This document shows, in pieces, positions 39,519-52,732 of a stretch of 64,000 nucleotides of DNA. The notes under the pieces are model-generated. The model was not told where the DNA came from and did not search any database. It saw nothing but the letters and a program-made list of their open reading frames with translations. The stretch spans positions 1-64,000 of the forward strand of contig CACIRV010000003.1 in NCBI GenBank assembly GCA_902589155.1, in the 5' to 3' direction. The DNA is from an uncultured Pelagibacteraceae bacterium. GTDB lineage: Bacteria > Pseudomonadota > Alphaproteobacteria > Pelagibacterales > Pelagibacteraceae. The position numbers were made by a program, and so were the translations under genes. Within the stretch, counting starts at the first letter, position 1; every line of letters starts with the position of its first letter.

Positions 39519-41285
39519 ATGCCTAAATTAATTAGTGGTGCAGAAATAGTTTTTAAAGCTTTGGAGGATCAAAAAGTGGAATATATTTTTGGTTATCCCG
39601 GTGGCGCTGTTCTACCTATTTATGATGAATTAAAAAATCATAAATCTATTAAGCATATTTTAGCTCGACACGAACAAGGAGCTGGTCATGCAGCAGAAGG
39701 CTACGCAAGATCTAGCGGTAAACCCGGAGTGTTACTTGTTACTTCTGGTCCTGGTGCAACGAATGCAGTGACTGCTTTAACAGATGCTTACATGGACTCA
39801 GTTCCGTTAGTTTGTATTTCAGGACAAGTTCCAACTCATTTAATTGGAACGGATGCATTTCAAGAATGTGATACAACAGGAATTACTCGACCATGTACAA
39901 AACACAATTGGTTAGTAAAAGACGCAAATGATCTTTCAAGAGTTTTACATTTAGCTTTTGAAGTTGCTACTACAGGAAGACCTGGTCCGGTTTTAGTTGA
40001 TATTCCTAAAGATATACAATTTAAAAAAGGTAAATATAAATTTATAAAAAATAGCTTAAAGAAAAAACTTAATGGTAAAGCTACGCACAAGTTATCTAAT
40101 AAAGAGTTAGATAAATTTATTGAGCTGATGAAAAAATCATCGAAACCAATTTTTTATACTGGAGGAGGCGTTATAAACTCTGGTCCTAATGCTAGTAAAT
40201 ATTTAAGAGAGCTAGTATCTCTAACAGGTTTTCCTATTACTTCAACTTTACAAGGACTAGGGTCATATCCTGGAGACGATCCTCAATTCTTAGGAATGTT
40301 GGGAATGCATGGAACTTTCGAAGCAAACAATGCAATGCATGATTGTGATTTGATGATAAATATTGGAGCAAGATTTGATGACAGGATCACGGGAAAGGTT
40401 GATGAGTTTTCACCTAAGTCCACAAAGATACATGTTGATATAGATCCTTCCTCAATAGGAAAAAATATTAAAGTTGATTTAGCCGTAGTAAGTGATGTTT
40501 CAGAACTTTTAAAAAGTTTAATCAAAAGATTTAAGGAAAAAAATAAAAACTTTTTAAACTCTAATAAACAAAAAACATCTAAATGGTGGGAACAGATCGA
40601 CAAATGGAGAGAAAAAAAATCTTTAAATTTTATTAATAGTAATAAAATAATAAAACCTCAACATGCAGTTCAAAGACTTTATGAACTAACAAAAGATCAA
40701 GACACTTTTATTACCACTGAAGTTGGTCAACACCAAATGTGGGCAGCACAGCATTATAAATTTAACAAACCTAATCGATGGATGACATCTGGTGGGCTAG
40801 GTACAATGGGTTATGGGCTTCCAGCAGCGATCGGAGTTCAAATAGCAAATCCTGGTAAGTTAGTTGTTGATATAGCAGGCGAAGCATCAGTTTTAATGAC
40901 TATGCAAGAAATGTCGACAGCAGTTCAGTATGGATTACCAATAAAAATATTTATCTTAAATAATGAATATATGGGTATGGTAAGACAATGGCAGGAACTT
41001 TTGCATGAAAAAAACTACTCTGAAAGCTATACCGCAGCTCTCCCTGATTTTGTAAAGCTTGCAGAGTCTTATGGCTGCGTTGGTATTAGAGCTAAAACGC
41101 CAGACGAATTAGACGAAAAGATAAAAGAAATGATTAATGTTCAAAAGCCAGTAATATTTGATTGTGTAGTAGATAAATCAGAAAATTGTTTCCCAATGAT
41201 ACCATCAGGAAAACCACATAACCAAATGATTTTAGGCCCTGAAGAAGATGAAGAAATTTCTGACGAAGGAAAGATCTTAGTTTAA
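39519..41285 (+). CDS. ilvB: Acetolactate synthase, large subunit
   Basis: First common step of valine, leucine and isoleucine synthesis; TPP/FAD enzyme. 588 residues with the catalytic Glu region ARHEQGAGHAAEGYARSSG, FAD-domain segments, and the TPP motif GEASVLMTMQEMSTAVQYGLPIKIFILNNEYMGMVRQWQEL (the usual GD pair reads GE here). Stop overlaps the ilvH start by 1 nt. Confidence 0.96.
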   Translation: MPKLISGAEIVFKALEDQKVEYIFGYPGGAVLPIYDELKNHKSIKHILARHEQGAGHAAEGYARSSGKPGVLLVTSGPGATNAVTALTDAYMDSVPLVCISGQVPTHLIGTDAFQECDTTGITRPCTKHNWLVKDANDLSRVLHLAFEVATTGRPGPVLVDIPKDIQFKKGKYKFIKNSLKKKLNGKATHKLSNKELDKFIELMKKSSKPIFYTGGGVINSGPNASKYLRELVSLTGFPITSTLQGLGSYPGDDPQFLGMLGMHGTFEANNAMHDCDLMINIGARFDDRITGKVDEFSPKSTKIHVDIDPSSIGKNIKVDLAVVSDVSELLKSLIKRFKEKNKNFLNSNKQKTSKWWEQIDKWREKKSLNFINSNKIIKPQHAVQRLYELTKDQDTFITTEVGQHQMWAAQHYKFNKPNRWMTSGGLGTMGYGLPAAIGVQIANPGKLVVDIAGEASVLMTMQEMSTAVQYGLPIKIFILNNEYMGMVRQWQELLHEKNYSESYTAALPDFVKLAESYGCVGIRAKTPDELDEKIKEMINVQKPVIFDCVVDKSENCFPMIPSGKPHNQMILGPEEDEEISDEGKILV

Positions 41286-41833
41286 TGCCAAAATCAAAAT
41301 CAGCATACAGTATCCCGGGTAAAATTGGTAAAACTGAACGTCATATAATTGTTGTCTGGGTTGATAATGAAGCAGGTGTACTTGCAAGAATAGCAGGTTT
41401 ATTTTCTGGAAGGGGTTACAATATTGAGTCACTAGCAGTTGCTGAAGTTGATAAAAAGAAACATATATCAAGAATTACAATTGTAACAGAGGGAACACCA
41501 CAAGTAATTGAGCAGATAAATTTGCAATTAAAGAAACTTGTTCCTGTTCATAAAGTAGCTGACTTTAAACGTGGTGAAAAAGATATTTTATTTAGAGAAC
41601 TAGCATTATTTAAAATGCTAGCAAATTCAAAAAAACAAGAAAAAATAAAAAAATTGTGTAAAAAATTCAATCCTGTAGTCTTAGATAAAACAAAAAAATC
41701 TTTTGTCATACAAGTTACTGCTCTTAGAGCTGAAATTGATAAATTAGCTCTTGATTTAAAAAGATTTGGCCTTATAAGCACCTCTAGAACAGGTTCAGTA
41801 GCAATGACAAAAGGTGCAAAAATATTTAATTAG
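41285..41833 (+). CDS. ilvH: Acetolactate synthase, small regulatory subunit
   Basis: 182 residues with an N-terminal ACT domain (HIIVVWVDNEAGVLARIAGLFSGRGYNIESLAV) that binds valine for feedback inhibition and activates the large subunit. Start overlaps the ilvB stop (TAATG). Length is slightly above IlvH due to an N-terminal extension with no known function. Confidence 0.96.
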   Translation: MPKSKSAYSIPGKIGKTERHIIVVWVDNEAGVLARIAGLFSGRGYNIESLAVAEVDKKKHISRITIVTEGTPQVIEQINLQLKKLVPVHKVADFKRGEKDILFRELALFKMLANSKKQEKIKKLCKKFNPVVLDKTKKSFVIQVTALRAEIDKLALDLKRFGLISTSRTGSVAMTKGAKIFN

Positions 41834-42859
<1,026 letters not shown>

Positions 42860-42901
42860 CCCAATCTGATCAAAAAAATAAAGTGATATTAGTATAAGTA
42901 T

Positions 42902-42929
42902 TTGCATATTCTCGTTTTACTTGTAATAT
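42902..42929 (+). promoter_or_regulatory. Likely promoter for leuA
   Basis: TTGCAT (42902-42907) and TAATAT (42924-42929) spaced 16 nt in the 83-nt gap between ilvC and leuA. The predicted start near 42936 lies after the first in-frame ATG (42928), which supports the second ATG at 42943 as the true leuA start. Confidence 0.5.
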
Positions 42930-42942
42930 GCTTATTCAGTAT

Positions 42943-45550
<2,608 letters not shown>

Positions 45551-45567
45551 TTTATCTAAAAAGATAG

Positions 45568-46416
45568 ATGTCCTCTAGCAGAGATGATTTTGGTATTGCT
45601 TTTCGTTCAGCCCTTTTACAGAGGGGGGCGGCACAAAAATTTTCTTTAGTTTTTTTAATAGTAATAGCAAGTATTGTTTTTTTCTTAGATGTCTATGGTT
45701 TTGGTTTTATGAAACCAGTAAGAGCTATTATTAACGATGGGATATATAGAGTCACATTAGTAGCTTCGTCCCCCTCTAGATTTGTTCCTCAATTTACCGG
45801 GGGCCTTACAAATTTATTTAATATAAAAAAAGAAAACGAAAAATTAAAACAAGAACTTGAAGCCTTTAAACAAAAAGAACTTAGTGTTGAGTATTTAACA
45901 AATCAAAACAAGAATTTAAGAAAAATTTTAGAATCAGAAGAGTCTTACTTAAAAAAAGAAAATATGATTCTATCAAAAGTTCTTATTGATAAAAGCAGTC
46001 CATATTTGAAATCTATTATTATAAATAGAGGATCAAAGTCAGGTGTTTTAAAAGGAATGCCAGTCATGGATAAAGATTATTTAGTAGGAAGAGTGGTTGA
46101 AACTAATTATCTTTCTTCAAGAGTTTTGCTTTTAAATGATTTAAACAGCAGAATACCTGTTACATTCGGCGAAGATGGTGTTCAAGCAATTTTAAAAGGT
46201 AGTGGAGGATCTAGACCGGTTTTAGAATATTTACCTGAAGGTTACATAGTTGAAGAGGGAATAGATGTGTTTACATCTGGAAAAGATGGAATATTTTCTC
46301 CAGGGTCTCCGATTGGAATTACAACTCAAAAAGGACAAGTAAAACTATTTTCTGAGTCTAGTCAACTTTCATTTGTTAAAGTTGACCTTACACAAAACGA
46401 AGGAGCAGTTTTTTAA
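45568..46416 (+). CDS. mreC: Rod-shape protein MreC
   Basis: Bitopic protein with one N-terminal helix (about 27-48), a coiled coil (KENEKLKQELEAFKQKEL) and the two-barrel periplasmic domain (INRGSKSGVLKGMPV, then LVGRVVE). 282 residues. It links MreB to PBP2 and RodA encoded next. Confidence 0.93.
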   Translation: MSSSRDDFGIAFRSALLQRGAAQKFSLVFLIVIASIVFFLDVYGFGFMKPVRAIINDGIYRVTLVASSPSRFVPQFTGGLTNLFNIKKENEKLKQELEAFKQKELSVEYLTNQNKNLRKILESEESYLKKENMILSKVLIDKSSPYLKSIIINRGSKSGVLKGMPVMDKDYLVGRVVETNYLSSRVLLLNDLNSRIPVTFGEDGVQAILKGSGGSRPVLEYLPEGYIVEEGIDVFTSGKDGIFSPGSPIGITTQKGQVKLFSESSQLSFVKVDLTQNEGAVF

Positions 46417-46929
46417 ATGTTAAACTTTAAAACGATAAACAAAATTATAAACCTAGGACCACTTATTCTGCTATATTATTTATCTGTTAGTGAAATAGAC
46501 AGTCATTTTGAAAATTATTTTGAAATTTTATCTTTTAATATTCAGTTAATCATAATTTATTTTTGGGTATCAAAAAGACCGGAAGTACTTGGAAGTGGGC
46601 ATATATTTTTTGCAGGTTTGATAAACGATGTTGTTATGGGATTTCCTTTAGGTATAAGCTCATTAGCTTATTTAACAGTATCTTTAGTAGCTACTTATGT
46701 AAAAAATATGACTGTTAATACAAGAATAACAACCGATTGGTTTACCTTTTTTATTGGGATCTTCTTTTCAAATTTAATATTTTATATTTTGTTAACTAAT
46801 TTTTCAGAGATAGCAATAAATCTTACAGAAATATCATATAATACTTTCTTTACTTTGATTTTTTTTCCATTTTTTTGGTTTTTATTTACTTTTTACAACT
46901 CAATTATAACAACTGGAAGAAATGTTTAG
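46417..46929 (+). CDS. mreD: Rod-shape protein MreD
   Basis: 170-residue polytopic protein with five to six membrane segments and the MreD-typical GLINDVVMGFPLGISSLAYL stretch. Starts right after mreC and overlaps mrdA by 8 nt. The family is recognised from context and that motif. Confidence 0.88.
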   Translation: MLNFKTINKIINLGPLILLYYLSVSEIDSHFENYFEILSFNIQLIIIYFWVSKRPEVLGSGHIFFAGLINDVVMGFPLGISSLAYLTVSLVATYVKNMTVNTRITTDWFTFFIGIFFSNLIFYILLTNFSEIAINLTEISYNTFFTLIFFPFFWFLFTFYNSIITTGRNV

Positions 46930-48856
46930 TTCTGGCTCTGGCAATACTGTTATAAAATCTAAATTAATAAGCAGAAGAATGTTTTTGTTAACTGTTAGCA
47001 AAGCTGTCGTAGTTGTAGGAGTTCTTGGTCGTTTAATTTCACTTCAAATTAATGAAAGCAGTAAATATAAGACATTATCAGATAAGAATAGATTTAGAGA
47101 ATGGAAATTAGCCCCTGAAAGAGGGATAATAAAAGATTATTTTAATACTGAAATAGCCTCAAACAAACAAGTTTATCAGATACATCTAATACCTGAAAAC
47201 ACTCAAAGTATTGAAGAAATATTTGTTAGATTAAAAACAATATTAAATATAAGTGACAAAAAGATATTTTCATTAAAGAAAAAAATTGCAAAACAAAAAC
47301 CATGGGAACCTATTATTATCTCAGATAATTTGAATTGGTCTGAGTTCTCTAGAATAAATTTATTTTTGCATGAATTACAGGGAGTCGAGCCTATAGTATC
47401 GGTTGCGCGAGTTTATAAAGATAGCTCGTCCGCCCATGTCCTAGGCTATGTTTCACAAGTAAGCGCTAAGGATTTAAAAAACAAAAAGTATTTAAAAGAA
47501 ATGTCTGTTCCTGGCATGGCGGTAGGCAAGACAGGATTAGAGCGTAGACTAGATGAACAAATAATAGGGGAAGTTGGCTTCCAAAGATACGAAGTTAATG
47601 CATTTGGAAAAAGAATTAAACAAATAAAAGTAGATCCTGGAAAAGCTGGAGAACATTTTAAAACTACTTTAGATTTAGAAATTCAAAAGTATACAGCACA
47701 AATATTAGGAGACAAAGCTGCATCTGTGTGCGTTATGGATATTTACAATGGAGATATTGTATCTCTAGTTTCTTCACCTTCTTATGATCCAAATGCATTT
47801 GTTCATGGGGTGGATCGAGATTATTGGAACAATTTAATAAATAATGACAAGAAACCTTTAACTAATAAAGCTGTATCGGGTTTATACCCACCGGGATCGA
47901 CTATTAAAACGCTCGTAGCTCTTAGTGCCTTGGAAAATAAAATAATTCGACCTTTAGATACTGTTAAATGTAAAGGCAAGATTGAATTGTTTGGTGAAAA
48001 ATTTCATTGCTGGAAAAAGAAAGGTCACGGCATAATGAATATGAGAACAGGAATTAAAAGATCATGTGATGTGTATTTTTATGAAGTTGCAAGAAGACTA
48101 GGTGTAGATCGCTTATCGGAAACAGCAAAAAAATTTGGTCTTGGAAAAAAAGTACTTCGAGATTTTTTTGAAGAACGATCTGGAGTAGTACCTAGCACAT
48201 CTTGGAAAAAAAAATATATAGGCCAAAACTGGTACTTAGGAGAAACATTACACTCAGGAATTGGACAAGGTTATTTTCAAAGCACCCCAATTCAATTATG
48301 TTTGATGACAGCTCAAATTGCTAATGGAGGATTTGAAATTAAACCTAGAATATTATTTGATAAAAGAAAAAATAGTCTAAAAGAATATTTAAAATTTAAA
48401 AATGAAAACCCTGGCCAACCATTACCTGCAGATTTATTAGTTTCAAATTTTGATTTAAAACCATTATTTAAAAATCAAGAAAATATAAAGATTATAAAAG
48501 ATGCAATGTATTCATCTTCTAATGAGCCGGGAGGAACATCATATAGATCAAGATTAGAAGATAAAAGATTTACTTTTGCAGGTAAAACTGGATCCTCTCA
48601 GATAAGAAAGTTTACCGAGGCACAACGGGAGGCTGAAGTTAAGCAAGAGCAGTTAAAGTATGAAAATCGAGACCACGCTTTGTTTATTGCTTTTGCCCCA
48701 GTTAGTGATCCAAAATATGCAATTAGTGTTGTTGTAGAACATGGGGGAACTGGAAGTTCAGCTGCAGCTCCAATAGCAAAAAAGGTTATCAAAAAAGTTT
48801 TAGAGCGACATAGTTTAAGACAATCTATTCATAGCTTACCTGGAGATTCTATTTAA
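46922..48856 (+). CDS. mrdA: Elongasome transpeptidase PBP2 (MrdA)
   Basis: Class B penicillin-binding protein for lateral wall cross-linking. One N-terminal membrane helix (about 20-42), dimerisation domain (PERGIIKDYFNTEIASN), and transpeptidase domain with SxxK as Ser326-Thr-Ile-Lys329, SxD (SCDVYF) and KTG (AGKTGSSQ). 644 residues, typical. Partner of RodA, whose start overlaps its stop by 1 nt. Confidence 0.96.
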   Translation: MFSSGSGNTVIKSKLISRRMFLLTVSKAVVVVGVLGRLISLQINESSKYKTLSDKNRFREWKLAPERGIIKDYFNTEIASNKQVYQIHLIPENTQSIEEIFVRLKTILNISDKKIFSLKKKIAKQKPWEPIIISDNLNWSEFSRINLFLHELQGVEPIVSVARVYKDSSSAHVLGYVSQVSAKDLKNKKYLKEMSVPGMAVGKTGLERRLDEQIIGEVGFQRYEVNAFGKRIKQIKVDPGKAGEHFKTTLDLEIQKYTAQILGDKAASVCVMDIYNGDIVSLVSSPSYDPNAFVHGVDRDYWNNLINNDKKPLTNKAVSGLYPPGSTIKTLVALSALENKIIRPLDTVKCKGKIELFGEKFHCWKKKGHGIMNMRTGIKRSCDVYFYEVARRLGVDRLSETAKKFGLGKKVLRDFFEERSGVVPSTSWKKKYIGQNWYLGETLHSGIGQGYFQSTPIQLCLMTAQIANGGFEIKPRILFDKRKNSLKEYLKFKNENPGQPLPADLLVSNFDLKPLFKNQENIKIIKDAMYSSSNEPGGTSYRSRLEDKRFTFAGKTGSSQIRKFTEAQREAEVKQEQLKYENRDHALFIAFAPVSDPKYAISVVVEHGGTGSSAAAPIAKKVIKKVLERHSLRQSIHSLPGDSI

Positions 48857-49980
48857 TGTTTCAACCAAGATCCATACAATCATCTTTAAGTTTCAGGGAT
48901 AAACTTTTTTCTATCGATTATGTTCTAGTATTGAGTATTTTAATTTTAGGAGTAGTAAGTATGTTTGCTATGTATTCAACAGATGGAGGTCAAATAAAAT
49001 ATCATACTGAAAGTCATATCATAAGATTTTTTGTTTTCTTCTTAATGTTTTTTATTTTATCTTTCGTTCAAATTAGATTTTGGCATGACACTAGTTATTT
49101 GATTTATTTTGCTTTTCTCATTCTTCTTATAGGAGTTAAATATTTTGGATTAACGTCTTCTGGATCTCAACGATGGTTAAATTTTTACTTTATGAATCTT
49201 CAACCTTCAGAATTAATGAAGATAGGGTTAATTTTATTTTTAGCAAAATATTATCACCGTATTCCAATTGAAAGTGTTAATAGGTTAAAATTTCTATTTC
49301 TTCCAATTTTTGTTTTAATTTGTCCTGTGCTTTTAGTTGTGATGCAGCCTGATCTTGGAACTTCTATTCTGATTGCCTCAGGTGGTTTAGTAGTAGCTTG
49401 GCTAGCCGGGGTAAGAGTAAAATTTTTCGCTTACTCTATTTTAGTTTTTATTGCACTATTACCAATTGCTATTTCTTTCTTGAAGCCATACCAAAAAGCA
49501 AGGATATTAACTTTTTTAAACCCTGAAAAGGACCCTTTAGGAGCTGGATACCAAATTATACAGTCTAAAATTGCAATAGGATCAGGAGGTCTCTTCGGCA
49601 AAGGTTTTTTGAATGGATCTCAAAGCTATCTTGATTATTTACCCGAAAAACATACTGATTTTATATTTACTTTATTTTCAGAGGAATTTGGTTTTGCCGG
49701 ATCAATATTTATTTTGTCGCTTTACGCACTAATTGTCTCAAGAATAGTTAAAATAGGAAACATAACTAGAAGTAATTTTGGAAAACTTTACTGTTATAGT
49801 TTTGCAACAGCATTTTTCATATATGTAGTTGTAAATATGGGTATGGTATTAGGCTTACTGCCAATCGTCGGCTCCCCTTTGCCTATAATGTCTTACGGCG
49901 GGTCTTCTATGATGGCAATTATGCTTGGTTTAGGCATCGCAATGTCCTGTAAGATTTATAAAGACACGCCAGTTAACTAA
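48856..49980 (+). CDS. rodA: Elongasome glycosyltransferase RodA
   Basis: SEDS-family lipid II polymerase. 374 residues, about ten helices, with GSQRWLNFYFMNLQPSE, MQPDLGTSIL and PLPIMSYGGSSM. Its position after mrdA separates it from FtsW (5.9 kb). Confidence 0.95.
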   Translation: MFQPRSIQSSLSFRDKLFSIDYVLVLSILILGVVSMFAMYSTDGGQIKYHTESHIIRFFVFFLMFFILSFVQIRFWHDTSYLIYFAFLILLIGVKYFGLTSSGSQRWLNFYFMNLQPSELMKIGLILFLAKYYHRIPIESVNRLKFLFLPIFVLICPVLLVVMQPDLGTSILIASGGLVVAWLAGVRVKFFAYSILVFIALLPIAISFLKPYQKARILTFLNPEKDPLGAGYQIIQSKIAIGSGGLFGKGFLNGSQSYLDYLPEKHTDFIFTLFSEEFGFAGSIFILSLYALIVSRIVKIGNITRSNFGKLYCYSFATAFFIYVVVNMGMVLGLLPIVGSPLPIMSYGGSSMMAIMLGLGIAMSCKIYKDTPVN

Positions 49981-50064
49981 AAAAAAAGACCTATAATGGA
50001 GATAAATTTATATTAAAAAAGACTTGTTAATATAACTCATTGATGATTAGATTATAAAAAATAT

Positions 50065-50526
50065 ATGTTCGGTGATAAAAAAAATAAAATCAAAGATACT
50101 GAAAGATCGCTTATAAGTGAAACAGTAAGCATTGAAGGAACAATTAATAGTTCTGGAGCAATTGACGTTGCAGGTTTAATCAAAGGACCTGTTATTTCAA
50201 AAGAGATTATAATCAGAGAGACAGGCTCAGTTACAGGAACAATCGAAGGAGACAGAGTTGAAATTCACGGTCACATGGACGGTAAAATATCAGGTGATGA
50301 TGTAATTGTTGGAAGCACAGGTACTGTTAAAGGAGATATAGAGTTTGGTAATAATTTAAGAACTGAAAATGGTGCTGACATTGATGGATACATAAAGAAA
50401 ACTCATGGCTCAAAATCTAAACTTGCACCTGATTTCTTATTTAGTAAATCAAAAGAGGAAAAAAAACCTAAAGAAAATGGTGGCTCTGAAACATCATTAA
50501 ACAAAGATTCAGAAATTTTAGCCTAA
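50065..50526 (+). CDS. Bactofilin (polymer-forming cytoskeletal protein)
   Basis: 153 residues with a central bactofilin beta-helix: repeated short strands rich in G, V and I (GTINSSGAIDVAGLIKGPVISKEIIIRETGSV...). Bactofilins self-assemble into filaments on membranes and localise wall enzymes; next to the rod operon it probably belongs to shape control. Disordered lysine-rich tail. An 84-nt gap separates it from rodA. Confidence 0.88.
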   Translation: MFGDKKNKIKDTERSLISETVSIEGTINSSGAIDVAGLIKGPVISKEIIIRETGSVTGTIEGDRVEIHGHMDGKISGDDVIVGSTGTVKGDIEFGNNLRTENGADIDGYIKKTHGSKSKLAPDFLFSKSKEEKKPKENGGSETSLNKDSEILA

Positions 50527-50571
50527 TCTACCGCACTATAAAATCCTCAAAGTTTGCATTATAAATTTCTT

Positions 50572-51831
50572 ATGGAGAAATATAAATGTAAATCCGTTGG
50601 AATTATTGGATCCGGGATTCAGGGTGTCTGTATCGGACTTCAATTAATTAAAAAAGGTATTCCAGTAACTATATTTGATCGTCACGATCCGCTATCCACA
50701 AACTTTCATCCTGCTTCATATGGAAATGCTGGTCACTTTTCTCCTTACGCAGTTTTACAATTTAACCGAACAGATATTTTATATGATGTTCCTAAAATGT
50801 TGTTCAGTTCTTATGGACCTTTAGCATTAAAGTGGAACTATATACCAAAAATGATTCCATGGCTTTTACATTACTTAAAAAACTGTAATAAAAAATCAAT
50901 GCTACATACTGCAAAGTATATGAATCAAATTTTAAGTCTATCCAATGATGCTTATGAGGAAATTTTTAAAGAGATTGATACAACTAACTTAATTAAAAAA
51001 GAAGGAATTATCTATGTTTGGACAAACAAAAATCTTAAAAGCAGGGAACTTGAAATCAAAACAAGAAAAAATCTTGGTATAGAACAAAAACTTTTAACAC
51101 AAAAAGAAATTTTAGAATTAGAGCCTAATTTAAAACCAGTTTTTGACTCAGGAGTAATTTATGAAAACGCTATACATGCTAGAGATCCTCAAGGAATTTT
51201 GAAAAAAATATTTAAGCTTTTTATAGATAAAGGCGGAAAATTTATACAAGAGAATATCATAAGTTTAAAACAAATTAGCGAGAGTCAAACTATAATTAAT
51301 TCAGAAAGTGAAGAGTATAGTTTTGAAAAAACTGTTATCGCCTCAGGTGCTTTTTCAAAAAATTTAACAGATCAATTAGGAGAAAATATTCCTTTGGACA
51401 CTGAGAGAGGGTATCATGTTCATTTTAAAGGTATGGAGCATTTAATTTCTAGACCGGTAATCTTTTTAGACAGAGGTTTTGGGTTGACCCCCATGAATCA
51501 AGGATTGAGAGCTGTTGGAACAGTAGAGTTAGGTGGTTTAGAAAACCCTCCATCAAAAAAACGTATAGATTACATTATTAAATGTGCGAAAGAGCTTTTA
51601 CCTCAACTTACAAGCCACGAAGATGAATGGTTAGGTTTTAGACCTACTCTACCAGACTTTTTACCTATTCTTGGACCTTCATTAAAAAATAAAAATATTA
51701 TTTATGCATTTGGCCATCATCATTTAGGCTGGACTCTGGGTGCTATAACAGGCAAAATTATTTCAGGAATAGTTGCAGGAGAGAAAACTAATTTAGATTT
51801 ATCTCCTTACAGCTCAAAAAGATTTAATTAG
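50572..51831 (+). CDS. FAD-dependent D-amino-acid dehydrogenase-like oxidoreductase
   Basis: DAO/DadA-family flavoprotein with the N-terminal FAD motif GIIGSGIQGVCIGLQLIKKGIPVTIFDR and the second family stretch ERGYHVHFKG, ending in YAFGHHHLGWTLGAITGKI. DadA oxidises D-amino acids to 2-oxo acids, feeding the respiratory chain; the exact substrate is not determined. The ATG at 50572 (MEKYKCKS) is preferred; a TTG at 50554 adds six residues. About 419 residues. Confidence 0.75.
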   Translation: MEKYKCKSVGIIGSGIQGVCIGLQLIKKGIPVTIFDRHDPLSTNFHPASYGNAGHFSPYAVLQFNRTDILYDVPKMLFSSYGPLALKWNYIPKMIPWLLHYLKNCNKKSMLHTAKYMNQILSLSNDAYEEIFKEIDTTNLIKKEGIIYVWTNKNLKSRELEIKTRKNLGIEQKLLTQKEILELEPNLKPVFDSGVIYENAIHARDPQGILKKIFKLFIDKGGKFIQENIISLKQISESQTIINSESEEYSFEKTVIASGAFSKNLTDQLGENIPLDTERGYHVHFKGMEHLISRPVIFLDRGFGLTPMNQGLRAVGTVELGGLENPPSKKRIDYIIKCAKELLPQLTSHEDEWLGFRPTLPDFLPILGPSLKNKNIIYAFGHHHLGWTLGAITGKIISGIVAGEKTNLDLSPYSSKRFN

Positions 51832-51838
51832 GAGTTTT

Positions 51839-52732
51839 TTGTCAAAAAATTATTTAGCCTATCTATTTTTAGTGTTAGCAGCATTGTTTTGGTCAGGGAA
51901 TTTTATTGTTGGGAAATTTGCTACACTATTTCAAATTCCTCCATTAACACTTAATGTTTTAAGATGGATTTCAGTTTGGTTTATATTAATGCCTTTTACC
52001 TACAAAGAAATTTATAACAATTTACCGTATATTAAAAAGAATTGGCTTGTTATTAGCTTTATGGGAGTAATTACAATAAGCACTTTCAACTCCGTTGTCT
52101 ATTATGCACTTAACTATACACAAGTAATAAATGCAGTTCTAATGTTAGCTGCTATTCCTGCAGCAACAATTGTGCTTTCGTCTTTAATGAAAATTGAAAA
52201 AACAAATATTTTTCAAATTCTTGGACTGTTGTTATCAATTATAGGAATTGGATCAATCATTTCCAACGGTGATATTCAAAAAATTATTTCTTTAAGTTTT
52301 AACAAAGGTGACTTATGGATGCTAGTTTGTGTAGTTACGTGGTCTCTTTATACTACTTTACTTAAAAAACATAAATTTAAATTTTCACAGTTTACTTTAA
52401 TTCAGTTAATGGTTTCCGTTGGAATACTTTTTTTGATACCTCAATTTTTTTATGAAAAATCTATTGGTCTAGAACTAAATTTAAATAAAGCATTTTTTTT
52501 GATTCTTTTTTATGTGGTTGTGTTTCCAGCTATTGCTGCTTATTACTGCTGGCAAAAAGGTGTTCAGATAATTGGCCCAAATAGATCTACCATGTTTGTT
52601 CAATTGATGCCTTTATTCAGTGCAGTAATGGCGATCATAATCTTTAAAGAAAAATTTGAATTATACCATTTTACTGGAGCAGCTTTTATATTAACTGGAA
52701 TTTATCTATCCAATAAGAAAATTAATGATTAA
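51839..52732 (+). CDS. EamA/DMT-family transporter
   Basis: 297 residues with ten membrane helices in two EamA repeats (WSGNFIVGKFA early; LPYIKKNWL; second repeat from about residue 155). Such proteins export or import metabolites such as amino acids; substrate not known. Start is TTG at 51839, preceded by AGGAG at 51831-51835; the dehydrogenase stop is within this ribosome site. Overlaps the next gene by 8 nt. Confidence 0.85.
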   Translation: MSKNYLAYLFLVLAALFWSGNFIVGKFATLFQIPPLTLNVLRWISVWFILMPFTYKEIYNNLPYIKKNWLVISFMGVITISTFNSVVYYALNYTQVINAVLMLAAIPAATIVLSSLMKIEKTNIFQILGLLLSIIGIGSIISNGDIQKIISLSFNKGDLWMLVCVVTWSLYTTLLKKHKFKFSQFTLIQLMVSVGILFLIPQFFYEKSIGLELNLNKAFFLILFYVVVFPAIAAYYCWQKGVQIIGPNRSTMFVQLMPLFSAVMAIIIFKEKFELYHFTGAAFILTGIYLSNKKIND